A stretch of 64,000 nt of DNA from Pseudomonadota bacterium (GCA_021805565.1 JAJZFA010000011.1:1-64000); one strand, 5' to 3'; numbered from the stretch's first letter, positions 1-10,304 are shown. The notes: generated by a model not told the origin, from the letters alone. Numbers and translations are program-made.

Positions 1-252
1 GGAATCCCAATCCGGAGCTTTTGCGAATCCCCCATTTAGAGGTGAAGTGACGGTTCAGCTTACCTGTTGCATTTCGGACTCATCGGCATAACCGCGAGCG
101 CGACTCAGTCGCATTGAGAACTGCTGGCATATCGCACTCCAGATTGACATAAACCGGCGCAATCGATCATGTGGCGGCGTTTCAACCCATAGCCCGGTCC
201 CTGGGATCATGCGTATTATTCGACCGGACGAACCGGAAACGGCCGCCTAGCC
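1..252. other. upstream region, no gene recognised
   Basis: No coding sequence could be supported here. In related alphaproteobacteria nuoN and birA usually precede coaX. I looked for a BirA C-terminus: the frame open from about 92 to 250 does not resemble BirA. The stretch probably holds the promoter and leader of coaX, but no clear -35/-10 pair stands out. Confidence 0.4.
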
Positions 253-1062
253 ATGCTGCTTGTCATCGATGCCGGCAACACCAATATCGTGTTTGCTGTT
301 CACGATCCGTCCGGATGGCGCGGCGTCTGGCGCATTCGCACCGACGCGCAGCGCACGTCCGACGAATACGCCGTATGGCTGAACAGCCTGCTGACGCTGT
401 CCGATCTGAAACGCGACCAGATCGCCGCCGCAGTGATCGGAACGGTCGTCCCCGCCGCGCTGTATCATCTGCGTCGGCTGTGCCGGGATTGGTTCGGTGT
501 CGAACCGCTGATCGCTCGCGCGGCGCTGGACTGGGGTTTCGAGATCAAGGTCGATCAACCGAACGAGGTTGGCGCCGACCGGCTGCTGAATGCGATGGCG
601 GGGCATCGCAATTTCGGCGGTCCGATGGTGGTTGTCGATTTCGGTACCGCGACCACGTTCGATGTGGTAGATGCCTCTGGTGCTTATCTTGGCGGAGTGA
701 TCTGCCCAGGTATCAACCTCTCTCTGGAGGCGCTTCATCAGGCCGCCGCCCGCCTGCCGCGCATCGGCATCGGCAGGCCGCAGTCGGTGATCGGCCGTTC
801 AACCGTCCCAGCCATGCAATCGGGTATGTACTGGGGCTATATCGGCCTGATCGAAGGGCTGCTGACGCGGATAAAAGCTGAATTCGGCGGCCCGATGAAG
901 GTTGTCGCCACCGGCGGATTAGCCCCTTTATTCGCCGGGGGAACCATGATGATCGAGCATATCGAGCCCGACCTGACATTGGATGGCCTGCGGATGTTGG
1001 CGGAGCGCAATCCCGCGCCCACATTGCCCCGGGAGAGAACGCGATTGATTGAAACCGAATAA
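253..1062 (+). CDS. coaX: type III pantothenate kinase CoaX
   Basis: Phosphorylates pantothenate, the first step of coenzyme A synthesis, in the cytoplasm. The 269-residue length fits the family. Visible ASKHA-fold motifs are IDAGNTN at residues 5-11 (phosphate loop), GADR at 107-110 (pantothenate-binding region) and DFGTATTFD at 129-137, followed by GGVICPG. Type III kinases are not feedback-inhibited by CoA (family knowledge). It starts at ATG 253, where the DAGNTN motif falls close to the N-terminus as expected; the ribosome site is weak. It lies 21 bp before the ribonuclease J gene, the common alphaproteobacterial arrangement. Confidence 0.95.
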   Translation: MLLVIDAGNTNIVFAVHDPSGWRGVWRIRTDAQRTSDEYAVWLNSLLTLSDLKRDQIAAAVIGTVVPAALYHLRRLCRDWFGVEPLIARAALDWGFEIKVDQPNEVGADRLLNAMAGHRNFGGPMVVVDFGTATTFDVVDASGAYLGGVICPGINLSLEALHQAAARLPRIGIGRPQSVIGRSTVPAMQSGMYWGYIGLIEGLLTRIKAEFGGPMKVVATGGLAPLFAGGTMMIEHIEPDLTLDGLRMLAERNPAPTLPRERTRLIETE

Positions 1063-1083
1063 CACTGGAACGACACCTTAAAT

Positions 1084-2742
1084 ATGGACTCTGAAACAGG
1101 CGAACTGGCCTTCCTGCCGCTTGGCGGGACGGGCGAAATTGGCATGAACCTTAACCTTTACCGGTGGCGGGAAGGCAAAAACGAGAAATGGCTTGCCGTG
1201 GATTGCGGCATCGGCTTTGGCGGCAGCGAACTGCCGGAAGTCGAGGTCATGATGGCCGATCCGGCATTCATCGCCGGGCGCAGGGACAATCTGGTCGGGC
1301 TGGTCATCACCCACGCGCATGAAGATCACATCGGAGCGGTCGCGTGGCTGTGGCCGCAACTGCAATGCCCGGTCTATTGCACGCCGTTCGCCGCCGCGGT
1401 GCTGCGGCGTAAGCTGGGCGAGAACGGCCTGGTCAATCAGGTGAAGGTTCACGTCATCCAGCCCGGCGGTGCGTTCGACCTTAAGCCGTTCGCGCTGCGC
1501 TTTCTCCGTTTGGCGCATTCTATTCCCGAAGCGCAGGCACTGGCGATCGACACCCCGGCCGGCACGGTATTGCATACCGGCGACTGGAAGCTGGACGCCA
1601 ATCCGCTGATCGGGCCGCCGACCGATGAAGCCGCACTGGCGGAACTCGGCGAAAGGGGGGTGCTGGCGATCGTCTGCGATTCGACCAACGCGATGGTCGA
1701 GGGCCATTCCGGCAGCGAACTGGACGTGCGTCGCAGCCTGTCCGCGCTGATTCGCGACCTGCGCGGCCGCGTGGCGGTCACCTGCTTCGCGAGTAATGTC
1801 GCACGCATGGAATCGGTCGCACTGGCCGCCCGCGATGCCGGCCGCAGCGTCGCCATCGTCGGCCGGTCCCTGCGCAACATGGACGCCGCGGCCCGCGAAT
1901 GCGGATATCTCAAGACCCTGCCGCCGTTCCTGACCGAGGACGACATCGACGACGTGGCGGACGACAATATCTTGCTGCTGATCACCGGCAGCCAGGGCGA
2001 GGACCGCAGTGCCCTGTCCCGCATCGCCCGCGACGATCATCCGCGGGTGTCCCTCGGCGAAGGCGATACGGTTATCTATTCGTCCCGCATGATTCCCGGC
2101 AATGAGCGCGCCATCGGCACGGTGCAGGACAATCTGGTGCGCCGGGGCGTCCGCCTGATGACCGACGACGACCATCTGGTGCATGTGTCCGGCCATCCCG
2201 CGCGCGACGAACTGCGCCGCATGTATCGCCTGGTTAAGCCGCGCTACGCCGTGCCGGTGCATGGCGAATGGCGGCATTTGTCCGCCCACGCCGAACTCGC
2301 GCGCGAAGCCGGCGCGACCCCGTTCATGATGGAGGACGGCGATATCATCACCTTGTGGCCGAACCGTCCGGAGATTACCGGCAGCGCCCCGGTCGGGCGT
2401 CTGGTGCTGGATGGCGCCCGCCTGGTGCCGCTAAAGGGCGAAGTGATGTCGGCGCGCCGCCGCATGCTGTTCAATGGCATTGTCGTTGCCAGCATCGCGG
2501 TCGATCAGGCCGGCAAGCTGCTGGGCCGGCCGAAGGTCAGCGCGCCCGGCCTGCTGGACCCCGACGATGCCGATACAGACCGGGTGGCTGGCGATTTCGC
2601 CGAAACGCTGCGCGATCTGCCGGCGAATTTGCGGCGCGACGATGCGGCGTTGCAGGATGCCGCCCGATCCGCGCTGCGCCGCGTCCTCGGCCGCAAGCTC
2701 GGTAAGCGGCCGATGGTCGATGTGCACCTGATCCGGTTGTAA
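1084..2742 (+). CDS. rnj: ribonuclease J
   Basis: Metallo-beta-lactamase/beta-CASP nuclease for mRNA turnover and RNA 5'-end processing. The 552 residues are usual for the family. The zinc-binding motif HAHEDH is at residues 77-82, a second metal-ligand region is in HTGDWK, and the late motif VSGHPARDEL and the PVHGE box typical of RNase J are present. The C-terminal domain is retained. It sits directly between coaX and a DUF1467 gene, likely one operon. The long opposite-strand frame over its 5' half is a codon-bias shadow. Confidence 0.95.
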   Translation: MDSETGELAFLPLGGTGEIGMNLNLYRWREGKNEKWLAVDCGIGFGGSELPEVEVMMADPAFIAGRRDNLVGLVITHAHEDHIGAVAWLWPQLQCPVYCTPFAAAVLRRKLGENGLVNQVKVHVIQPGGAFDLKPFALRFLRLAHSIPEAQALAIDTPAGTVLHTGDWKLDANPLIGPPTDEAALAELGERGVLAIVCDSTNAMVEGHSGSELDVRRSLSALIRDLRGRVAVTCFASNVARMESVALAARDAGRSVAIVGRSLRNMDAAARECGYLKTLPPFLTEDDIDDVADDNILLLITGSQGEDRSALSRIARDDHPRVSLGEGDTVIYSSRMIPGNERAIGTVQDNLVRRGVRLMTDDDHLVHVSGHPARDELRRMYRLVKPRYAVPVHGEWRHLSAHAELAREAGATPFMMEDGDIITLWPNRPEITGSAPVGRLVLDGARLVPLKGEVMSARRRMLFNGIVVASIAVDQAGKLLGRPKVSAPGLLDPDDADTDRVAGDFAETLRDLPANLRRDDAALQDAARSALRRVLGRKLGKRPMVDVHLIRL

Positions 2743-2748
2743 GCGCCG

Positions 2749-3009
2749 ATGAACGGGTTCACCGGCACCGTACTCTTTCTGATCATTTGGTGGACCGCGC
2801 TGTTCGCGGTCCTGCCGATCGGCACGAAGCCGGTGGTGCGCGCCGACAGCGTCAGCGGATGGCGCGGCGCACCCGAGCATCCGCGGATGCTGCGAAAGGT
2901 TGTCATTACAACAATAGTTGCATGTTTTCTGTGGACCGGCAGTTATCTGCTGATCTCCAGCGGCGCGGTCAGTTTCCGGCATGGCTATTTCGCCGAACCC
3001 GACGATTGA
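2749..3009 (+). CDS. DUF1467 family small membrane protein
   Basis: An 86-residue protein with two hydrophobic segments, about residues 5-24 and 48-70, separated by a short polar loop that contains the PIGTKPV motif. DUF1467 proteins are short alphaproteobacterial membrane proteins of unknown function that recur between the ribonuclease J gene and proS. It starts 6 bp after the rnj stop, so it is presumably co-transcribed with it. The next gene follows only after 400 bp, suggesting the transcription unit ends here. Confidence 0.85.
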   Translation: MNGFTGTVLFLIIWWTALFAVLPIGTKPVVRADSVSGWRGAPEHPRMLRKVVITTIVACFLWTGSYLLISSGAVSFRHGYFAEPDD

Positions 3010-3409
3010 TTTTTTGATCGTTCCGCTGGGTTCCCCCGCCTCGGACAGGCGGAGGATCGTGTCCTCGGCCTGCCGGGCGGATGGCGTTTCCTCCCCAAAC
3101 CTGACCTGCCTACCGACCAGTAAGCCGCCACGGCTTTGTTAACCAAATGGACCCGGTCTGTCACGGGGTTTTGTTAAGATTCGCCGCGATAACGCTAAGT
3201 TTATTGCGTGGATTTATTGTGCGACGCAGCAAAATATCAGTCCAGCCCTGTCGTGCGCAGTATTGCCGCATCGCCGCATTGGCCGGACGTCCGGGCGGTC
3301 TCGTGGCGGTTTCGGGGCGGTTCGTGGCGGCCGGACACGCCCGGTAGCGGGTCGCGGCGAAACAGGTTAGGAACGCTTTCACCGAACCCAGATACGGAAT
3401 CCGATCCCG
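3010..3409. other. intergenic region before proS
   Basis: No gene was recognised in these 400 bp. A short hairpin (CCGCCT / AGGCGG, around 3038-3056) lies just after the DUF1467 gene and may be a transcription end, although it has no T-run. The 3130-3240 stretch is relatively AT-rich and is a plausible place for the proS promoter; I cannot assign boxes with confidence. Confidence 0.4.
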
Positions 3410-4726
3410 ATGCGCCTGTCCCGCGGCTTTATCCCGACCCTTAAGGAAACGCCTAATGAGGCACAGATAGCCTCGCACCGGCTGATGCTGCGCGCCGGCC
3501 TCGTGCGGCAGACGTCGGCCGGTATTTATGCATGGCTTCCACTTGGGCTCCGCGTTCTGCGCAATATCGAACGCATCGTGCGCGAAGAACAGAACAATGC
3601 GGGCGCACAGGAAATCCTGATGCCGACAATCCAGCCAGCCGAGTTATGGCGGGAAAGCGGGCGCTATGACGATTATGGCAAGGAAATGCTGCGCATCGCC
3701 GACCGGCACGGCCGCGAGATGCTGTACGGCCCGACCAATGAGGAAATGGTCACCGACCTGTTCCGCCAGTCGGTCAAAAGCTACAAGGAACTGCCGCAAA
3801 ATCTTTACCACATTCAATGGAAGTTTCGCGACGAGGTGCGCCCCCGGTTCGGCGTCATGCGCGGACGTGAGTTTCTGATGAAGGACGCCTATTCGTTCGA
3901 TCTCGACCACGCCGGCGCTGTTGCCAGCTATCGCCGGATGATGCTGGCCTATATGCGCACCTTCCAGCGCATGGGTCTGAGGGCGATCCCGATGGAGGCC
4001 GATACCGGCCCGATCGGCGGCGACCTGAGCCATGAATTCATCATCCTGGCGCCCACCGGCGAAAGCCAGGTGTTCTACGACGCGGCCTTCGAGGAGATCG
4101 ACGCGATAGCCGGGGGATACAACCATGACCGCCCCGACGATCTCGCTCGGTTTTTTCAGGAAATGACGAGCCACTACGCCGCCACCGACGAAAAGCACGA
4201 CACCGAACGCTGGAATCGGGTGGACGCCGGACGCAAGCGCGAGGGCCGGGGCATCGAGGTGGGTCACATCTTCTCCTTCGGCACCAAATATACCAAGGCG
4301 ATGGGGGTCACCGTCGCAGGCCCAGACGGCAAACCGGTTCATCCGGAAATGGGCAGCTATGGTATCGGCGTATCGCGGCTTGTTGGCGCGGTGATCGAGG
4401 CCAGTCACGACGGTTCCGGCATCGTCTGGCCGGACAGCATCGCCCCGTTCAAGGCGGCGATTCTGAACCTGAAGCCGGGCGACGCGGCCTGCGATGCGCT
4501 GTGCGAACAGCTATACGCCGCCCTGAACGGGAATGCGCTGTATGACGACCGGCCGGATCGGGCAGGGGCGAAATTCGCCGATGCCGACCTGATGGGCCAT
4601 CCATGGCAAATTGTCGTCGGCCCGCGCGGTGCCGCCGCCGGTTCGGTGGAACTGAAACGCCGTGCCACGGGCGAGAAATCGGAGGTAACGCCGGAAGAAG
4701 CGTTGCGCCGGATGGGCCAGGGGTAG
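3410..4726 (+). CDS. proS: prolyl-tRNA synthetase (short alphaproteobacterial type)
   Basis: Charges tRNA-Pro with proline. At 438 residues it is the short form that lacks the ~180-residue editing insertion found in E. coli-type ProS, the normal state in alphaproteobacteria. Class II motifs are visible: motif 2 around [21 protein letters not shown] and motif 3 around [12 protein letters not shown]-terminal anticodon-binding domain ends with the VGPRG...VELKRR region. It starts at ATG 3410, giving the family-typical [14 protein letters not shown]-terminus. lolC follows 23 bp downstream. Confidence 0.95.
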   Translation: MRLSRGFIPTLKETPNEAQIASHRLMLRAGLVRQTSAGIYAWLPLGLRVLRNIERIVREEQNNAGAQEILMPTIQPAELWRESGRYDDYGKEMLRIADRHGREMLYGPTNEEMVTDLFRQSVKSYKELPQNLYHIQWKFRDEVRPRFGVMRGREFLMKDAYSFDLDHAGAVASYRRMMLAYMRTFQRMGLRAIPMEADTGPIGGDLSHEFIILAPTGESQVFYDAAFEEIDAIAGGYNHDRPDDLARFFQEMTSHYAATDEKHDTERWNRVDAGRKREGRGIEVGHIFSFGTKYTKAMGVTVAGPDGKPVHPEMGSYGIGVSRLVGAVIEASHDGSGIVWPDSIAPFKAAILNLKPGDAACDALCEQLYAALNGNALYDDRPDRAGAKFADADLMGHPWQIVVGPRGAAAGSVELKRRATGEKSEVTPEEALRRMGQG

Positions 4727-4749
4727 GCGCGGACCGGGGCGCACCGTAG

Positions 4750-6003
4750 ATGTTCGGTTCGTTCGAACGCATGGTCGCCGGCCGTTATTTGCGCGCGCGC
4801 AAGGGTGAGCGGTTCGTGTCCATCATCGCCACCTTCTCCCTGGTCGGTATCGCGCTCGGTGTCGCAACGTTGATCGTGGTGACCTCGGTCATGAGCGGAT
4901 TTCAGACCGAACTGGTGTCGCGCATCCTCGGCGTGAACGGCCACATCATGATCGAAGCCTATGCCGGGCAGAAAATCGGCGACTACCAGCCGCTGATCGC
5001 GGAGATCCGAACGCTGGGCGATGTGGCGTCGGCGACGCCGGTGCTGGATGGACAGGCCTTGCTCAGCACCAAAGGCGGCGGCGCCCGGGGTGGTCTGGTG
5101 CGCGGCATCGGCCTGGACGATCTGCGGGCACTGCACCCGATCGCCGACCATATCGTTGCCGGCAGCCTGGACGATTTTACCGGCGACGACGCGATCGCCG
5201 TTGGGACCGGACTAGCCGGCAGCTATCGCCTGCGCATCGGCGATCTGCTGACGATTATCTCGCCCGAGGGCGCGGCGACCGCGTTCGGCACCATCCCCCG
5301 CGTCCGAGCGTACAAGGTGGTCGCGGTGTTCGATGCGGGGCTGAACGATTACAATACCGGTGTCGTGTTCTTGCCGCTGCCGGCGGCGCAGGTGTTCTTC
5401 CAGAAGCCCGGCGCCGTCACCGGCATCGAAATCCGGCTGCACGATCCGGATCGGGCCAGCGCGGTGGGCCGAACACTGGCGCCGCTGCTGCAAGGCAGGC
5501 CGGTTTATGTGCGGGACTGGCGCCACGCCAACGATACCATCGTCGGCGTTCTGCAGGTCCAAAAGGATACGATGTTCATCGTACTTGGCATGATCGTTGT
5601 GGTGGCCGCGTTCAATGTGGTGTCTTCGCTGATCATGCTGGTCAAGGACAAGCGCGCCGACATCGCCGTGCTGCGGACGATTGGCGCGAGCAGTGCCGCG
5701 GTGATGCGCATTTTCCTGATGTGCGGCGCCTTCGTCGGCGTCAGCGGCACGCTGACCGGAACGGCGATCGGTATCGTGTTCTGCCATTATATTGTCGCGG
5801 TGCAGCACTTCGTGGAGCGGATCACCGGCGGGCGGGTGTTCGATGCCTCGGTTTTCATGCTGAGCGAATTGCCCAATGCGATCGACTGGGGCGACGTCGT
5901 CCGCGTGGTGTTACTGGGGCTGGTCGTGTCGCTGCTGGCGACACTGTATCCAAGCTGGCGCGCTGCTCGCACCGACCCGGTCGAGGCACTGCGGCATGAG
6001 TGA
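4750..6003 (+). CDS. lolC: lipoprotein-releasing ABC transporter permease LolC/E type
   Basis: Inner-membrane permease of the Lol system, which extracts outer-membrane lipoproteins and hands them to LolA. The 417 residues have one N-terminal transmembrane segment (about residues 25-50), a large periplasmic domain, and three C-terminal segments within an FtsX-like domain (from about residue 275). The motif MSGFQTEL after the first segment is typical. Many alphaproteobacteria use a single LolC/E-like permease as a homodimer; only one is seen here. Its last 8 bp overlap the lolD start (ATGAGTGA). Confidence 0.93.
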   Translation: MFGSFERMVAGRYLRARKGERFVSIIATFSLVGIALGVATLIVVTSVMSGFQTELVSRILGVNGHIMIEAYAGQKIGDYQPLIAEIRTLGDVASATPVLDGQALLSTKGGGARGGLVRGIGLDDLRALHPIADHIVAGSLDDFTGDDAIAVGTGLAGSYRLRIGDLLTIISPEGAATAFGTIPRVRAYKVVAVFDAGLNDYNTGVVFLPLPAAQVFFQKPGAVTGIEIRLHDPDRASAVGRTLAPLLQGRPVYVRDWRHANDTIVGVLQVQKDTMFIVLGMIVVVAAFNVVSSLIMLVKDKRADIAVLRTIGASSAAVMRIFLMCGAFVGVSGTLTGTAIGIVFCHYIVAVQHFVERITGGRVFDASVFMLSELPNAIDWGDVVRVVLLGLVVSLLATLYPSWRAARTDPVEALRHE

Positions 6004-6667
6004 TCCGTTGGTTCTGCGCGGGGTGTCGCGGGTGTATCGCGGCGAGGCCGGCGCGTTGCAGGTGCTGCTCGGCGCCGATTTGACCGTGAAAGCGGGGGAA
6101 ATCGTTGCCCTGGTCGCGCCATCGGGCGCCGGCAAATCGACGCTGCTGCATGTGGCGGGCCTGTTGGACCGGCCCGACGGCGGGTCCGTGCTGATCGGGG
6201 GGCGCGAATCCGGCGCATTGCAGGACGCCGAACGCACCGCGATCCGGCGCGATACGATCGGGTTTGTTTATCAGTTCCATCACTTGCTGCCGGAATTCAC
6301 CGCGTTGGAGAACGTTGTGCTGCCGCAAATGATCGCGGGCCGGAACCGCCGAACGGCCGCGAATCGCGCTGGATCGCTGCTGTCGAACTTCGGTCTGGCC
6401 GCTCGGCTGGGCCATCTGCCGGGACAATTGTCGGGCGGGGAGCAGCAGCGTGTCGCGATCGCGCGGGCCCTGGCGAACAGCCCCAGCCTGCTGCTGGCCG
6501 ATGAACCGACCGGCAATCTGGATGTCGCGACGGCCGAGGCGGTGTTTGCCGCATTGCTGGAGATCGTGCGCGGCCAGGGCGTGGCGGCACTGATCGCCAC
6601 GCATAATCCAGACCTTGCGGCGCGAATGGACCGGATCGTTACGTTACGCGATGGGCGGCTGGTTTAA
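5996..6667 (+). CDS. lolD: lipoprotein-releasing ABC transporter ATPase LolD
   Basis: ATPase partner of the upstream permease. The 223 residues start at ATG 5996 inside the lolC stop region, an 8-bp translational coupling; an earlier in-frame start would add residues encoded within lolC and was rejected. Walker A is APSGAGKST at 41-49 (the usual first G is A), the signature is LSGGEQQR, Walker B is [10 protein letters not shown], and the H-loop is in ATHNP. The stop codon lies two bases before the IS630-type remnant on the other strand. Confidence 0.95.
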   Translation: MSDPLVLRGVSRVYRGEAGALQVLLGADLTVKAGEIVALVAPSGAGKSTLLHVAGLLDRPDGGSVLIGGRESGALQDAERTAIRRDTIGFVYQFHHLLPEFTALENVVLPQMIAGRNRRTAANRAGSLLSNFGLAARLGHLPGQLSGGEQQRVAIARALANSPSLLLADEPTGNLDVATAEAVFAALLEIVRGQGVAALIATHNPDLAARMDRIVTLRDGRLV

Positions 6668-6668
6668 T

Positions 6669-6910
6669 CTGCTCGGTTACCTGCACATGACGCCAGGATT
6701 TGTGCGCATCGAGAGACACGAACAGATTGGCAGTGCCGTAACGGCGATATTCGCAATTGCAACGTTCGTATTGACCCGGAGCGCCGCGGATCGGTTGACC
6801 GACCTGTCCGATCGACGGGGTCGGACTGTCATGCACGCAAACCACCGGGCGCTTTGAGGCGGCTTCTTTGTCATAAAAGTCGAGCACATCCTTGCGTTGG
6901 GGTACCAAAT
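6669..6910 (-). pseudogene. IS630-family transposase remnant
   Basis: The minus-strand frame encodes an ~80-residue piece that I recognise as the central part of IS630-type DDE transposases: DVLDFY, then RPVVC.HDSP (first catalytic Asp region), GQPIRGAPGQ, YEYRRYGTANLF and DAHKSWRHVQVTEQ (second Asp region). The final DE portion and the whole N-terminal half are missing. Homology stops at about 6669, immediately after the lolD stop, so one end of the original insertion or of a later deletion lies there. No terminal inverted repeats were found. Confidence 0.75.
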
Positions 6911-7017
6911 CGTCAGCACCTGACCGGTCCCTCACCCATGCGCCACGGATGGATCGCGGCCCGCACTTCCGCTAAACTAACCCGCGGGAACGACAGGCGT
7001 CCGGCAAGGAACCAGCA

Positions 7018-8262
7018 ATGCCAGATAAGGCGGACACAGGCATCTCGCGGCGGCGCATGCTCCGCCGCACCGGCTTCGCGCTGGCAGGCGTATCGTCCGC
7101 CGCGCCATCCGCCCGAGCGGCGGCGGCGGACTTACCGCCCTGGATGCTGGAACAGGGCGCGCCGGTCAGCGAAAACCCATATGGCGTCCCGTCCCCGTTC
7201 GAAAAATCCGTCGTGCGCATTACCGGCGGAAAGCAGCCATTCCCGACCTCGGCCCACATGCTGACCCCGCTGCAAGACCTGGACGGCATCATCACGCCGA
7301 ATGGCCTGCACTATGTCCGCGACCATGGCGGCACGCCGGCGATCGACCCGGACCGGCACCGGCTGCTGGTGCATGGCATGGTCGATCGGCCGTTGTCGTT
7401 CGGCATGGACGATCTGACGCGGTTCCCGTCCGTGTCGCGCATTCATTTCCTGGAATGCTCCGGCAACACCCCGTTGTATAAATCGGGCAAGCCTGACTGG
7501 TCCGTGCAAATGACTCACGGCCTGGTCAGTTGCGCCGAATGGACCGGCGTCCGCCTGTCCGATGTGCTGGCGGAAGCCGGGGTCCAACCGGGCGCGGCCT
7601 GGATGCTGGCGGAAGGCGCGGACGCTGCCGCCTTGACGCGCTCGATTCCCGTCGCCAAGGCGCTGGACGATGCCATTCTGGCCTACGCGCAGAACGGCGA
7701 GCGCCTGCGGCCGGAACAGGGCTATCCGCTGCGCCTGTTGCTGCCAGGGTATGAAGGCAACACCTGCGTCAAATGGCTGCGCCGGCTGAAGCTGGGCGAC
7801 CAGCCGTTCCAAACGCGCGAGGAAACGTCGAAATACACCAGCCTGATGCCGGACGGCATCGCCCGGCAGTTCAACTTCACCATGGAGGCGAAGTCGGTGA
7901 TCACCCGGCCGTCGCCGGGATGCGGGCCGAAGCAGCCGGGGTTTTGCGAGATTAGCGGCCTGGCATGGTCCGGGCATGGCCGCGTTGTCCGGGTGGAGGT
8001 TTCCACCGATGGCGGCGCCATCTGGCGCGATGCCGCATTGCAAGACCCGGTGCTGCCGAAATGCCTGACCCGTTTCCGCCTGCCCTGGACCTGGGACGGT
8101 GGCCCCGCACTGCTGCAAAGCCGAACGACCGATGAGAAGGGGGAGGTGCAACCCACGCGGGAGCGGTTGCTGGCGGCGCGCGGCACGCATTATTACTATC
8201 ACTACAACGCCATCAACACGTGGCGGCTGGCACCGGGCGGGGAGGTGACACTTGCGCTGTAA
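7018..8262 (+). CDS. soxC: SoxC-like sulfite dehydrogenase, molybdopterin subunit
   Basis: Molybdenum enzyme of the sulfite oxidase family, predicted to be exported folded to the periplasm. The 414 residues start with a Tat signal (RRRMLRRTGFALAG, residues 11-24). The conserved molybdenum-ligating cysteine is Cys147 in HFLECSGNT. A C-terminal dimerisation domain is present. ATG 7018 has an AAGGA site 7 bp upstream. The cytochrome partner overlaps its last 11 bp. SoxCD normally oxidises protein-bound sulfane sulfur together with SoxXAYZB; none of those is visible here. Confidence 0.9.
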   Translation: MPDKADTGISRRRMLRRTGFALAGVSSAAPSARAAAADLPPWMLEQGAPVSENPYGVPSPFEKSVVRITGGKQPFPTSAHMLTPLQDLDGIITPNGLHYVRDHGGTPAIDPDRHRLLVHGMVDRPLSFGMDDLTRFPSVSRIHFLECSGNTPLYKSGKPDWSVQMTHGLVSCAEWTGVRLSDVLAEAGVQPGAAWMLAEGADAAALTRSIPVAKALDDAILAYAQNGERLRPEQGYPLRLLLPGYEGNTCVKWLRRLKLGDQPFQTREETSKYTSLMPDGIARQFNFTMEAKSVITRPSPGCGPKQPGFCEISGLAWSGHGRVVRVEVSTDGGAIWRDAALQDPVLPKCLTRFRLPWTWDGGPALLQSRTTDEKGEVQPTRERLLAARGTHYYYHYNAINTWRLAPGGEVTLAL

Positions 8263-8776
8263 CATCCTGCTGCTGGCCGCTCTGGGCCTGACGGCCGCCG
8301 CGCCACCGCCTTCGGGCGGCTTTGGCCGTCCCGCCACCCCGGCGGAGATCGCCGCCGCCGATATCGACGTGCGAGCCGATGGCGCCGGACTGCCGCCGGG
8401 CCACGGCAGCGTGGCGGAAGGTTCGGCGCTGTTCGCATCCGCCTGCGCCGCGTGTCATGGCGACCAGGGGCAGAAGCCGCTGACGGGGTTGCTACGCCTG
8501 ACGGGCGGGCGCGGGACGCTTGCGACAGCGAACCCGGTGCAGACGGTGGGCAGCTATTGGCCCTATGCGACGACGCTGTTCGATTACATCCGGCGCGCCA
8601 TGCCGTTTCCGGCACCCGGCTCCTTGTCGGACGATCAGGTGTATGCGCTGACTGCGTACGTGCTGCGGCTGAACGACATCGTGCCGGACGGAACCGAACT
8701 GGACGCGGCCACCCTGCCGAAGGTAAGGATGCCCAACCGGGACGGCTTCGTGCCCAATCCGGACGACGCGCACTGA
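8252..8776 (+). CDS. soxD: SoxD-like c-type cytochrome subunit
   Basis: Electron-accepting partner of the SoxC-like protein. The 174 residues comprise an N-terminal signal peptide (about 1-17) and a single cytochrome c domain with haem motif CAACH at 65-69. A likely methionine ligand lies in the MPFPAPGSL region, followed by the conserved ALTAYVL helix. The start is TTG 8252, supported by a strong GGAGG at 8241-8245, and it overlaps the soxC stop by 11 bp. Classical SoxD has two haem domains; this shorter single-haem form resembles SorB/SoxD-like partners. Confidence 0.85.
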   Translation: MRCNILLLAALGLTAAAPPPSGGFGRPATPAEIAAADIDVRADGAGLPPGHGSVAEGSALFASACAACHGDQGQKPLTGLLRLTGGRGTLATANPVQTVGSYWPYATTLFDYIRRAMPFPAPGSLSDDQVYALTAYVLRLNDIVPDGTELDAATLPKVRMPNRDGFVPNPDDAH

Positions 8777-8907
8777 GGGTTTGCGCGCGGTTCGCGGTGT
8801 TAACCCATTGCCACGCGGACGCTGCTATACGGCTTCTGGCCACGCACCCCCGGATGCGACTAGCATAGGGGCAGATCGATTATCTCACGCGATTAAGGTA
8901 GGCGCAC

Positions 8908-9441
8908 ATGGCGGGTTCGGTAAACAAGGTCATCCTGGTCGGCAACCTGGGCAAGGACCCGGAAATTCGCAATACGCAGGCCGGGACGAAAATCTGTAAC
9001 CTGACGATCGCCACCAGCGAAACCTGGAACGACCGTACGTCCGGGGAGCGCAAGGAACGGACGGAATGGCACCGGGTCGTCATTTTCAATGAACGTTTGG
9101 CCGAGGTCGCCGAGAAGTATTTGCGCAAGGGCCGCAAGGTGTACCTGGAAGGCTCGCTGGAAACGCGGAAATACACCGACCAGTCCGGCCAGGAAAAATA
9201 CACCACCGAGGTCGTCCTGAAGAATTTCCGCGGCGAACTGGTGCTGCTGGACAGCGGCCGCGGCGAGGAGGGCGGTGGCGGCTATGGCGGCGGGGCCGAA
9301 ACCGGCTCGTCTGGCGGCGGCGGTGGTGGCTATTCGGCCCGGGAACGTGCGCCCGCCGCCAGGCCAGCCGCACGCGGGGCAGGGGGGCCGTCCTGGGATG
9401 CACCGAAGGGCGGCGATCTGGACGACGAAATTCCGTTTTAG
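8908..9441 (+). CDS. ssb: single-stranded DNA-binding protein
   Basis: Coats single-stranded DNA in replication and repair. The 177 residues comprise an OB-fold (about 1-110, starting MAGSVNKVILVGNLGKDPE), a glycine-rich disordered linker with long Gly runs (about 115-145), and the conserved acidic tip DDEIPF that recruits partner proteins. A start at ATG 8908 with AAGG upstream fits. It stands alone, with 131 bp before it and 135 bp after it. Confidence 0.96.
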   Translation: MAGSVNKVILVGNLGKDPEIRNTQAGTKICNLTIATSETWNDRTSGERKERTEWHRVVIFNERLAEVAEKYLRKGRKVYLEGSLETRKYTDQSGQEKYTTEVVLKNFRGELVLLDSGRGEEGGGGYGGGAETGSSGGGGGGYSARERAPAARPAARGAGGPSWDAPKGGDLDDEIPF

Positions 9442-9576
9442 CCCAGGGTCGGAGTTGGTACGTAATACCGGCCGGCGTACATCCAACCCGCACCGGGTGT
9501 CGATCGCTTGCGGTCGCCACGATCATCGAGCAAAAATCCACCGCGATGCGTCAATGCAACCCGGGGGGATGCGCCC

Positions 9577-10170
9577 ATGGCTAAAACCGCCGTACCGAAA
9601 AAGCGCGCCGCGACAGGGTTACTCAGCCTGAAAGTCACGCTGCGCGACATCAGGCCGCCGGTTTGGCGCCGGATTGCGATGCACGGCACCATGACCCTGG
9701 AAGACCTGCATCTGGCAATTCAGGCCGTCATGGGCTGGGGTAATTGCCACCTGCATGATTTCGACGCGGGCGGCGAGCAGTACGGCGATCCAGCCACAAC
9801 GGACGATGTGGCAAACGAGCGCCGGATGACGCTGAACAGACTGGTGAAATCCGGCGTTAACCGCTTCCGTTACACCTACGACTTTGGCGACGACTGGGAA
9901 CATGATGTGCTGATCGAAAAAGCGCCTCCGGCCAACGACGCACAAGCCTTTCCCGCCTGCGTCGCCGGCAAGCGCAACTGTCCGCCGGAGGATTGCGGCG
10001 GCGCCGGGGGCTATGCGCAATTGCTCGGTATCCTCGCCGATCCCGCTCATCCAAACCGTGCCGAACAGCTTGAATGGCTTGGCGGCGCATTCGACCCGGA
10101 GGCGTTTTCCGTCGCGGACGCCGATGCCGCGCTTGCCGCTGTATTTGGGCGAAAGCAACCTCCCGCCTGA
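9577..10170 (+). CDS. pRiA4b ORF-3-like (TnpR/IS1096-type) domain protein
   Basis: Belongs to the 'plasmid pRiA4b ORF-3 family' found on plasmids, in insertion elements and in chromosomes; its function is unknown. The N-terminal half has the family hallmarks IRPPVWRRI, LHLAIQAVMGW, HLHDF and YTYDFGDDWEHDV, followed by a CxxxxRNCPPEDCGG cysteine motif and the late W/GG.FDPE motif. ATG 9577 is preferred over earlier in-frame starts because a GGGGGGA site lies just upstream (9563-9569). This gives 197 residues. It may be a mobile-element passenger that has become chromosomal. Confidence 0.85.
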   Translation: MAKTAVPKKRAATGLLSLKVTLRDIRPPVWRRIAMHGTMTLEDLHLAIQAVMGWGNCHLHDFDAGGEQYGDPATTDDVANERRMTLNRLVKSGVNRFRYTYDFGDDWEHDVLIEKAPPANDAQAFPACVAGKRNCPPEDCGGAGGYAQLLGILADPAHPNRAEQLEWLGGAFDPEAFSVADADAALAAVFGRKQPPA

Positions 10171-10304
10171 CGATCGGGTTTATACCAGCGGTCACAAAGA
10201 ATGACTGTCGGTTTCGTCTCTGTTACGCGCCAGCCGCCCGCCAACCCGGCGCGCGACACCAACCCGCTTAAAAGATGGAAGGGTCATCCTTCCCCCGGTT
10301 GATA

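Noticed and set aside
1-252. A possible BirA C-terminus ahead of coaX.
   Set aside because: The open frame ending at 250 has no similarity to biotin ligase and begins after a stop at 89-91.
1078-2289. A 403-codon minus-strand frame over ribonuclease J.
   Set aside because: Shadow frame of the nuclease gene; no family resemblance.
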